Part shown: positions 23,168 through 29,940 of the stretch, piece by piece
How the letters are laid out: each line of letters opens with the position of its first letter
Numbering within the stretch: position 1 is the first letter of the stretch
Translations under genes and position numbers: made by a program
Source: Intestinimonas timonensis
GTDB taxonomy: Bacteria > Bacillota > Clostridia > Oscillospirales > Oscillospiraceae
Direction: 5' to 3'
DNA length: 64,000 bases
Assembly: GCF_900626145.1 (NCBI RefSeq)
Contig: NZ_LR130816.1
Span: 838,078-902,077, forward strand
The notes under the pieces: model-generated
The model's database searches: none
What the model saw: only the letters and a program-made list of their open reading frames with translations
What the model was told of the DNA's origin: nothing

Positions 23168-25237
23168 TCAGCTCTGGGAGAGGCGGCGCAGCCGCTTCAT
23201 GAGGGTGGAGTCCTCCAGGTCCACCTTGCCCTCTACCTCACACAGGTCGATGCGCAGGTGGTCGGTGGACTGCTCCACCCGGATGAGTCCGTGCTCATCC
23301 AGGACCTCCAGGCAGACCATGGTCCGCATGACGGTCTCCTTGATGCCGTAGGTCCGGGAGACCCCCCGGGCCAGACGGCGGGCGGTATCCTCCACCCGGC
23401 CCTGCCGGGCGTGGCCGCTGAGATACCGCCACACGGCGGCAAATTCCGCCCGGCTGGGGATGAGGGTGGCCGCCTCCCGGGCGGTCAGGCTCTCCCCCTG
23501 CCGCAGGCGGTCGTAGAGGGCCTGCTCGGCCTCCATACGGGTGGGAGCGGGGCGCAGGTCGCACAGCTGGAGCTGCACCGACCGGGTGCCCCGGAATTCG
23601 TTGATCTGAGGGGTGAAGGCCACGTCCACCCGGTCCCCGGGGGCAAGACCCGCCATCTGGGCCGTCATCGAGAAGAAGATGGCGTCCAGACTGTGGCCGC
23701 AGCGGCTCAGGCGCAGCTTCAGGTGCCGGCCGCCGCCCACCTCGCTGAGGGTGGACACGGTGCAGCCCGTCAGGGAAAACACCGGCTTGGGGTTGCCCGC
23801 CCCGTAGGGCTCCAGCACGCCAAGGCCGTGGACCTCCTCCACCGTCAGCAGATTGGGGGCGGGGAGCTCAGCGTCCACGTCCAGCACCGACACCAGCTCG
23901 GCCCCGCCGCTCCAGGCCTCCACACATTCCTCCATCCGCTTCCGGAAGGCGTCGACGTGTTCCTCCAGAATGGTAAAGCCGGCGGCCAGGGCGTGGCCCC
24001 CGAAGCCCTCCAGCAAATCGGCACAGGACTCCAGTGCCTTAAAGAGGTTGAAGCCCCCGAAGCTCCGGCAGGAGCCCTTTCCCTTGCCGTCCTGGAGGCA
24101 GATCATGAAGGTGGGGCAGGAATACCGATCGGCCAGGCGGGAGGCCACGATGCCCACCACCCCCTGGTGCCAGTGTTCCCCGGAGAGGACCAGAGCACGG
24201 CGGGGGGCGGCCGATTCCCGCTCCAGGCGGGCCAGGCACTCCTGGTAGATGTCGGCCTCGATGGCCTGCCGCTCCCGGTTGAGCTCACACAGCTCCCTGG
24301 CCAGCAGCTCGGCCCGGGCGGGGTCGTCGGTGAGGAGCAGCTCGGCGGCCACCCAGGCCTTCCCCATGCGTCCGGCGGCGTTGATCCGGGGCGCCAGGGT
24401 GAAGCCGATGCCTGTGGCGGTGAGACACCGGCTCTCCGCCCCCGCCTCCCGGATGAGGGCCTTGAAGCCGGGCCGCTTGGTGTGGGCCAGGGTACGCAGC
24501 CCCTGCCGGACGATGGTCCGGTTCTCCCCGGTAAGGCTCATAACGTCGGCCACCGTGCCCACGGCGGCCAGGTCGGAGCAGCTCTCGAAGACTGCCTGCC
24601 GCTCCTCCGGCGGGGTGAGGGCCAGGGCCAGCTTCAGGGCCACACCCACCCCGGCCAGGCAGGGGAAGGGATAGCCGCAGTCGCTCCGGTGGGGGTCCAC
24701 CACCGCCGCGGCGGCGGGGAGGACCTCCTTGCACTCATGGTGGTCGGTGATGATTACCTCCATGCCCAGGCTGTTTGCGTACTCGGTCTCGGCGGCGGCG
24801 GTGATGCCGCAGTCCACCGTCACGATGAGGCTCACCCCCGCCTGGTGCAGGTGGTCCACCGCCTCACGGTTGAGGCCGTAGCCCTCCTCCAGCCGGTCGG
24901 GGATATAGGGGATGACCTGACCCCCCCGGCTCCGGAGGAACTGGGTCAAAAGACAGGTGGACGTGATGCCGTCCACATCGTAGTCGCCGTAGACGGCGAT
25001 GGATTCCCCCCGCTCCAGGGCCAGCGTCAGCCTGGCCGCCGCCTTGTCCATGTCCCTGAGGAGGAAGGGATCATGGAGGGGCGCCTCCCCGGCGGACAGG
25101 AAATCCTGGGCCGCCGCCGGGTCATCCAGCCCGCGGGCGCACAGCACCAGGGCTGCCAGAGCCGGCAGCCCGGCCCTCCGCAGCCCTTCCACGGCGCTCC
25201 TTTCCGGGGCTGCCAGATTCCATTTCTTGTACTTCAT
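23168..25237 (-). CDS. recJ: Single-stranded-DNA-specific exonuclease RecJ
   Basis: 689-residue 5'-3' ssDNA exonuclease for recombination and mismatch repair. DHH motifs are visible: VYGDYDVDGITST and TDHHECKE, and the DHHA1 region carries GGFGGHALAAGFT-like GFGGHALAAGFTI. An OB-fold domain and a C-terminal extension follow. ATG 25237 has GAGG 9 bases upstream. It heads the minus-strand run recJ-relA-orf65-ligase-GH13-MFS. Confidence 0.95.
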   Translation of the reverse strand: MKYKKWNLAAPERSAVEGLRRAGLPALAALVLCARGLDDPAAAQDFLSAGEAPLHDPFLLRDMDKAAARLTLALERGESIAVYGDYDVDGITSTCLLTQFLRSRGGQVIPYIPDRLEEGYGLNREAVDHLHQAGVSLIVTVDCGITAAAETEYANSLGMEVIITDHHECKEVLPAAAAVVDPHRSDCGYPFPCLAGVGVALKLALALTPPEERQAVFESCSDLAAVGTVADVMSLTGENRTIVRQGLRTLAHTKRPGFKALIREAGAESRCLTATGIGFTLAPRINAAGRMGKAWVAAELLLTDDPARAELLARELCELNRERQAIEADIYQECLARLERESAAPRRALVLSGEHWHQGVVGIVASRLADRYSCPTFMICLQDGKGKGSCRSFGGFNLFKALESCADLLEGFGGHALAAGFTILEEHVDAFRKRMEECVEAWSGGAELVSVLDVDAELPAPNLLTVEEVHGLGVLEPYGAGNPKPVFSLTGCTVSTLSEVGGGRHLKLRLSRCGHSLDAIFFSMTAQMAGLAPGDRVDVAFTPQINEFRGTRSVQLQLCDLRPAPTRMEAEQALYDRLRQGESLTAREAATLIPSRAEFAAVWRYLSGHARQGRVEDTARRLARGVSRTYGIKETVMRTMVCLEVLDEHGLIRVEQSTDHLRIDLCEVEGKVDLEDSTLMKRLRRLSQS

Positions 25238-25330
25238 CCGTTTGGCCTCAAATTTCAAAAAATCAACTTTTATTATACCAAATCCCCCCGGCACTTACAA
25301 GGGAAAGTCCGGGGTATGGCAAAGGGAAAA

Positions 25331-25364
25331 GGACCCGTCCCTCCGGTGGAGGAGGGACGGGTCC
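25331..25364 (-). terminator. Hairpin, probable minus-strand terminator
   Basis: Perfect 14-bp arms GGACCCGTCCCTCC / GGAGGGACGGGTCC; on the minus strand it is followed by TTTTCCCTTT. It may stop transcripts leaving the M42 peptidase gene through repeat copy 2. Confidence 0.65.
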
Positions 25365-25487
25365 CGAATAAGGACAAAAAGGACAGAAAGGGCGGCGTGG
25401 TGTCTGTCCGGCGCACCACACAAATCAAGGGAAGAGGTAACAGTGAAAAGTGAATAGGTAAGAAAAACGGACCCACACCCGCGACAG

Positions 25488-25800
25488 AAGGAATACCGGG
25501 CAGCGGCACCACGTTTCGACACCCACCCACGCAGGGGCGAAAAAATGTGGGATAGGACCACCGCTTGTCCCTGTTCCGCCGGGGTAGTCTACCGTAGACG
25601 GGGCTGGACCTCGATGGGGGCGTAAAGCCGGGCCGCCGGATTCCTATTTGGGACCACTCAACCCACACGGAGCCCCTTTTTCTTTGGATTCCAAAAACCA
25701 TTCTTTTTCCAGCAGGGAAAAAGAAATGGGTTTTGACCGTCTCTCCCGTCCTTTTACGTAGCAGAAAGACAAGGAAACGAGACGTAGCACTACACTGCAA
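25488..25800 (+). repeat. Four-copy dispersed repeat, copy 2
   Basis: Matches copy 1 (11395) and copy 4 (58921) in the same orientation and copy 3 (29561-29850) inverted. It carries gtctaccgtagac where copy 1 has gtctcctgtggac, and the hairpin aaaaaccattctttttcc/ggaaaaagaaatgggtttt. The tail acgtagcagaaagacaaggaaacgagacgtag is shared with copy 4, and a ctcatccgtctggccttcgg block follows at 25809-25855. Confidence 0.85.
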
Positions 25801-25860
25801 GGCTCCCCCTCATCCGTCTGGCCTTCGGCCAGCCACCTTCCCCCAGGGGAAGGCCCAAGG
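25801..25860 (+). repeat. ctcatccg-type intergenic block
   Basis: Contains ctcatccgtctggcc…ggccagccaccttcccc and ggggaagg, one arm of the dispersed hairpin family seen at 9167, 43960, 50940, 55997 and 59252. No gene is present between 25238 and 25908. Confidence 0.7.
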
Positions 25861-25908
25861 GCGGCCAAAAGCCAAACACAGGCGCAAATGGGGGTCCCGG
25901 TCAGACCC

Positions 25909-26949
25909 TTACGCACACTCCAGATAGAGGGCGATGAGCTTGATGGTCTCCCGCATGCCGTGGAAGTGGGTGCGCTCCATGCCGTGGGAGGCCTGGACGC
26001 CGGGGCCGATGAGGGCGGCCTTGGCGTCGCTGCCCGCCTTCCAGGCCACCGCTACATCGGAGGAGTAGTGGGGGTAGACGTCCACGGCGTAGTCCACACC
26101 GCCTTCCTTGGCCAGGGCCACCAGGCGGCTCACCATGTCGTAGTCGTAGGGCCCGGCGGAGTCCTTGGCGCAGATGGACACCTGCTCCTCGGTGCAGGTG
26201 AGGTCCAGGCCCACGCAGCCCATGTCCACCGCCAGCAGCTCGTCCAGGTCCCAGGGGATGGTGGCGCCGCCGTGGCCCACCTCCTCATAGACGGTGAGGT
26301 GGATCTCGGCGTCATACCGGGGCTTTGTCCCGGCGTCGGCCATCAGCTTCAGAAGGGTCAGCAGGCAGGAGGCGCTCCCCTTGTCGTCGATGAAGCGGGA
26401 CTTCAAAAAGCCGCTCTCGGTGACGGTGGTCTTGGGGTCGTAGCAGACGTAGTCGCCCACCTCGATGCCCAGGGCCCGGACATCCTCGGCGGTCTTGACC
26501 ACCTCGTCCAGGCGGACATACATGTTCTGCTCGTCCCGGGGACGGGTGGCGGCGTCGTCAAAGACGTGGGTGGCGGGGGAGAGGGAGAGGACGGTGCCGG
26601 TGTACACCTTGCCCTCCCGGGTGTAGATTTTGCAGTACTCGCCGTCCAGGGTGGGCATGAGGGGACCGCCGATCTTGGTCACCATCAGCTCGCCCTTGGG
26701 GCTGATGGACCGGCACATGAGGCCCAGGGTGTCGATGTGGGCGCACAGGCCCACCTTCTTGGTGTGCTCCCGGCCGGGTACCTCGATGACCAGTCCGCCC
26801 TTGTTGGTGCGGCGGGTGGCGTAGCCTAGGCCCTGGGCGATGCCCTCCGCCGCCTCCACCGCCCGGCGGGTGAAGCCGCTGGGGGAGTCGGTGGTCAGGA
26901 GGGTCTTTGCCGTCTCCATGAGAAAATCCTTGCAGCCGTTAAAGTCCAT
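25909..26949 (-). CDS. M42-family metallopeptidase (glutamyl aminopeptidase/endoglucanase-like)
   Basis: 346-residue dinuclear zinc aminopeptidase of the M42 family, usually forming TET-like dodecamers that trim peptides. Metal and catalytic residues are seen in GLCAHIDTLG, RFIDDKGSAS and YEEVGHGG (catalytic glutamate pair), then LDLTCTEE and the late zinc histidine in ERTHFHGM. GGAAGGAAGG precedes the ATG. It is a single gene followed by repeat copy 2. Confidence 0.92.
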   Translation of the reverse strand: MDFNGCKDFLMETAKTLLTTDSPSGFTRRAVEAAEGIAQGLGYATRRTNKGGLVIEVPGREHTKKVGLCAHIDTLGLMCRSISPKGELMVTKIGGPLMPTLDGEYCKIYTREGKVYTGTVLSLSPATHVFDDAATRPRDEQNMYVRLDEVVKTAEDVRALGIEVGDYVCYDPKTTVTESGFLKSRFIDDKGSASCLLTLLKLMADAGTKPRYDAEIHLTVYEEVGHGGATIPWDLDELLAVDMGCVGLDLTCTEEQVSICAKDSAGPYDYDMVSRLVALAKEGGVDYAVDVYPHYSSDVAVAWKAGSDAKAALIGPGVQASHGMERTHFHGMRETIKLIALYLECA

Positions 26950-27018
26950 ATGGTTCCTTCCTTCCCGTTTGTGTTTTCATCCCCCTATCATACCCGCTTT
27001 CCCGGGAAAAGGCAACGA

Positions 27019-27049
27019 AAAACCGGCCGTGGGAAGGTCCCACGGTCGG
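27019..27049 (-). terminator. Terminator after the coiled-coil gene
   Basis: Arms CCGGCCGTGGGA / TCCCACGGTCGG; on the minus strand the stem is followed by TTTTTCG. Confidence 0.85.
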
Positions 27050-27078
27050 TCTGTTTGATAGAACGTATGGCGGAAAGG

Positions 27079-27450
27079 TCACTCCAGCTCCACCGACACC
27101 TCACCCCGCTCGTCCCGGGTGAGCTTATTGAGCCCCATGGACGGCTCGGCGGTCCGGGTGGAGAAGGTGTCGAACCGGGGCGTCCTGGCCCGGTTCGATA
27201 CCACCGCCGTGGCCTCCGGCTGCGCCCCGGAGACGCTCTGGGTGGAAGAGGCGGCGTCCACCTGCCGCTCCAGCTGGTCGATGCGCCCCTCCAGCGTCTT
27301 TTCCTGGGTCTCCCGCTCCTCCTCGGACAGGGTCCGGTCGGTCTCCACCTGCTGGAGCTGGACCTCCAGATGCCGGAGCCGCAGCTCTATGGTGGCCTCG
27401 TCCTGGCCGCTCTGCCGGCTGCCGCCGCTCCCCATGTCTCCGATCACCAT
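27079..27450 (-). CDS. Hypothetical coiled-coil protein
   Basis: 123-residue unrecognised soluble protein. Residues ~20-65 form a charged coiled coil (EATIELRLRHLEVQLQQVE onward, ending EGRIDQLERQV), somewhat like FlxA-type proteins, and the second half is Ser/Thr-rich and disordered-looking. AGAGGTGA lies 7 bases before ATG 27450. It is followed by its own terminator and separated from the RluA-family gene by ~110 bp. Confidence 0.65.
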   Translation of the reverse strand: MVIGDMGSGGSRQSGQDEATIELRLRHLEVQLQQVETDRTLSEEERETQEKTLEGRIDQLERQVDAASSTQSVSGAQPEATAVVSNRARTPRFDTFSTRTAEPSMGLNKLTRDERGEVSVELE

Positions 27451-27559
27451 GGCAGTTCACCTCTGTTTTCCCTTTGAGATGGACCCAGTCTACACCGCAG
27501 ATCTAACATTTTCTATGGCGATTTTACAAAGAAAATCTAAACTTTTTGGGGCCGCGCCC

Positions 27560-28441
27560 TCACAGCTCCACGCCGGGGAAGAGCTTGCGGAAGGGGACGG
27601 GCAGAGGGGCCTTCAGAACAAGGTCCTTTTTGCTCCGGGGGTCGGTGAGGACCAGCACGTCGGCGTGGAGGGCCAGCCGCCCCATGGGGTCGGTCTGGGC
27701 GCCGTACTGCCGGTCGCCGGCGATGGGGCAGCCCAGGTCCTGCATGTGGACCCGGATCTGGTTTTTCCGGCCGGTGTCAATCTCCACCGCCGCCAGGGTG
27801 TAGCCCCGGTTTTCCGCCACCGCCTGGTAGCGTGTCACCGCCTCCTTGGCCTCCCGGCCCTTGGGGCCGGAGTAGACCAGGTGGGTGGCCGTCTCGCGGA
27901 GCCAGGAGCGCACCGTCCCCTCCGCCTGGGGGAGGTGGCCCTCCACCGCCGCCACATAGCCCCGCTTTTTTACTAACTTTTCCCAGTTGTCCTGGAGGGC
28001 CTGCTTGAGCTTCTCGTCCTTGGCAAAGACCAGCACACCGGAGGTGTCCCGGTCCAGCCGGTGAACGATAAAGATGCGCTTGCCCGGCTCCCGGGCCTTC
28101 ACATACTCGGAGACCGCCCGGTAGGCGGTGCGGCGGCGCTCCCGCTCGTTGCCCATGGAGAGGAGCCCGGCGGGCTTGTCCACGGCGATGAGCCCGGCGT
28201 CCTCATAGAGGATGGGGAAGGGGAGCTCGGCGGCGCCGGCGGCGCTCTTGGGCAGCAGCTCTACCGTCTGGCCGGGGGTCAGGGGGGTGTCGAACCGGGT
28301 GACCACCTTGCCGTCCACCATCACCTGCCGCCGGGACAGCAGACCCTTCACCGTGTTCCGGGACTTGTCCTTCACCCGGAGGAGCAGGAAGGGGAGGAGG
28401 GTGGTCTCCTCCTCCACCGTCAAAAGCCGTCTCTCGTCCAT
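27560..28441 (-). CDS. RluA-family pseudouridine synthase
   Basis: 293-residue second pseudouridine synthase in the window. An N-terminal S4-like domain (RNTVKGLLSRRQVMVDG) leads to the catalytic motif HRLDRDTSGVLVFAK with the nucleophilic aspartate, and GRKNQIRVHMQDLGCPI near the C terminus. RNA target unknown; RluA-family members modify 23S rRNA or tRNA. GGAGG lies 6 bases before ATG 28441. Confidence 0.9.
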   Translation of the reverse strand: MDERRLLTVEEETTLLPFLLLRVKDKSRNTVKGLLSRRQVMVDGKVVTRFDTPLTPGQTVELLPKSAAGAAELPFPILYEDAGLIAVDKPAGLLSMGNERERRRTAYRAVSEYVKAREPGKRIFIVHRLDRDTSGVLVFAKDEKLKQALQDNWEKLVKKRGYVAAVEGHLPQAEGTVRSWLRETATHLVYSGPKGREAKEAVTRYQAVAENRGYTLAAVEIDTGRKNQIRVHMQDLGCPIAGDRQYGAQTDPMGRLALHADVLVLTDPRSKKDLVLKAPLPVPFRKLFPGVEL

Positions 28442-28472
28442 AGGGGACCTCCTTATCTCTGATGTACCGCTA

Positions 28473-29039
28473 TTATAACACTAGGATGCCCAGGTGTTCC
28501 AGCAGGATCTTGCAGCCCATGAGGATGAGCACGATACCGCCGAAGCGCTCGGCGGGGGCCTTCCACCGGTCGCCGAAGAAGCCGCCCACCCACACGCCGA
28601 TGGCGGAGAGGACCAGGGTGGTGCAGCCGATGAAGCCCACGGCGGGTCCGATGTCCACGCTGAGGAAGGCGAAGGTGACGCCGATGGCCAGGGCGTCGAT
28701 GCTGGTGGCCACCGCCAGGGGGAGCATGGCGGCGGGGGAGAAGGAGGCGGAGACCTCCTCCTCCTCGTCCCCGAAGGACTCCCGGACCATGTTGCCGCCG
28801 ATGATGCAGAGGAGCACGAAGGCGATCCAGTGGTCCACGGTGGTGATGAGGGTCTGGAACCGGGTACCCAGGAGCCAGCCGATGGCGGGCATGAGGGCCT
28901 GGAAGCCCCCGAACCACACCCCACAGGTGAGGGCGTGGCGGGGGGATACCCGGCCCACCGACAGCCCCTTACAGATGGACACGGCAAAGGCGTCCATGCT
29001 CAGGCCCACAGCGATGATAAACAGTTCCCACAAGCTCAT
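28473..29039 (-). CDS. mntP: Manganese efflux pump MntP
   Basis: 188-residue DUF204 protein with six hydrophobic segments in two repeats, exporting Mn2+. The transport aspartates are in GLSMDAFAVS and ATSIDALAIG, and an acidic cytoplasmic loop (GDEEEEVSASF) divides the halves. Start at ATG 29039, 9 bases after GGGAGG; the upstream extension runs into the leader. The riboswitch-like leader upstream supports a manganese role. Confidence 0.93.
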   Translation of the reverse strand: MSLWELFIIAVGLSMDAFAVSICKGLSVGRVSPRHALTCGVWFGGFQALMPAIGWLLGTRFQTLITTVDHWIAFVLLCIIGGNMVRESFGDEEEEVSASFSPAAMLPLAVATSIDALAIGVTFAFLSVDIGPAVGFIGCTTLVLSAIGVWVGGFFGDRWKAPAERFGGIVLILMGCKILLEHLGILVL

Positions 29040-29106
29040 GATGACATTCCTCCCTGATGCAGATCCGGCAGAGGGGTCCTGGGACAGGGTATGCGTCGGG
29101 GCACAA

Positions 29107-29228
29107 AAAAAGAGACCCATCTGCCCAAAGCAGATAAGTCTCGTCATTGAAAACAAAGCCAGGAGCGCACCGCTCCAGCATGTTGGCTCCGTTACGCGGT
29201 GGCCGCGCCGACTACTCCCTTATGCTTG
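29107..29228 (-). promoter_or_regulatory. Probable yybP-ykoY manganese riboswitch with terminator
   Basis: The minus strand begins with ATAAGGGAGTAGTCGGCG, matching the 5' GGGAGTA motif of the yybP-ykoY family, continues through several GC stems, and has AATGACGAGACTTATC near the 3' end. The last stem (agacttatctgc / gcagatgggtct, 29112-29140) is followed by seven T residues. It sits immediately before mntP, the commonest target of this riboswitch class. Confidence 0.78.
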
Positions 29229-29259
29229 AAAAGTATGGTAACATGAACTTTTTCCCCTG

Positions 29260-29427
29260 TCAAGCAAAATCCGGGCAGGCCAGCACAAACGGGACCTGGG
29301 AGGGCTCCTGGGCCCAGTTCTCCGCCCGGCTCGCCTGGGTCCAAACCCCCAGAAACAGCAGCGCCGCCGCCGCTACGGCCACCAGTCCCACCACCGGCAG
29401 GAGCGACCTCTTTTTTCTTCCCGTCAT
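29260..29427 (-). CDS. Small membrane or secreted peptide
   Basis: 55-residue protein, unrecognised. A basic start (MTGRKKRS) and one hydrophobic helix (LLPVVGLVAVAAAALLFLGV) are followed by ~27 polar residues ending CPDFA. GGGAGG lies 8 bases before ATG 29427, which supports translation. It faces the mntP leader with no obvious partner; an export or membrane-anchored role is all that can be said. Confidence 0.55.
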   Translation of the reverse strand: MTGRKKRSLLPVVGLVAVAAAALLFLGVWTQASRAENWAQEPSQVPFVLACPDFA

Positions 29428-29560
29428 GGCGTGCCCTCCCTTCTCCTCCGCCCCGGCGGAGGTCCTTCTGTAGGGTATATCGACCGGGAGGGCCCTTTTG
29501 TGACAGGTGAAAAAAATTTTTTTGAAGGGCAGGGCGGTGCGCCAAACCACGTATCGGCCC

Positions 29561-29850
29561 ATTGCTTTCTGTTACGTGAAAGGACGGGAGAGACGGTTCA
29601 AAACCCGTTTCTTTTTCCCGCAGGAAAAAGAACGGTTTTTGGAATCCAAAGAAAAAGGGGCTCCCAAAGGGGTTAGGTGGCTCCAAATAGGAATCCGGCG
29701 GCCCGTCTTTACGCCCCCATCGAGGTCCAGCCCCGTCTACAGTAGACTACCTGGGCGGAACAGGGACAAGCCGTGGTCCTATCCCAACTTTTTTCGCCGC
29801 CTGCGTGGGTGGGCGTCGGGACGTGGCGCCGCTGCCTGGGATTCCCTATG
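29561..29850 (-). repeat. Four-copy dispersed repeat, copy 3 (inverted)
   Basis: Reverse orientation of the family at 11395, 25488 and 58921. On the + strand it reads ggacgggagagacgg, the hairpin aaaacccgtttctttttcc/ggaaaaagaacggttttt, ggaatccaaagaaaaagggg, ccaaataggaatccggcggc and gcctgcgtgggtgggcg. The small palindrome here is gtctacagtagac. The rest of 29428-29940 holds no gene. Confidence 0.85.
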
Positions 29851-29940
29851 ACGCGGCGTGGGTTGGTGGGCGGCCTGTGGCCGCCCGATGGTTAGAACGG
29901 AGGGAGGGGGACGCCTGACGGCGTCCCCCTCCTCGTGGGT

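Noticed and set aside
29507..29851. A possible 114-residue protein shared by the four dispersed repeats
   Set aside because: The similar frame (with GIRRPVFTPP and RNRDKPWSYP segments) is broken by indels between copies, lacks a good start in most and overlaps hairpins; coding is unlikely.
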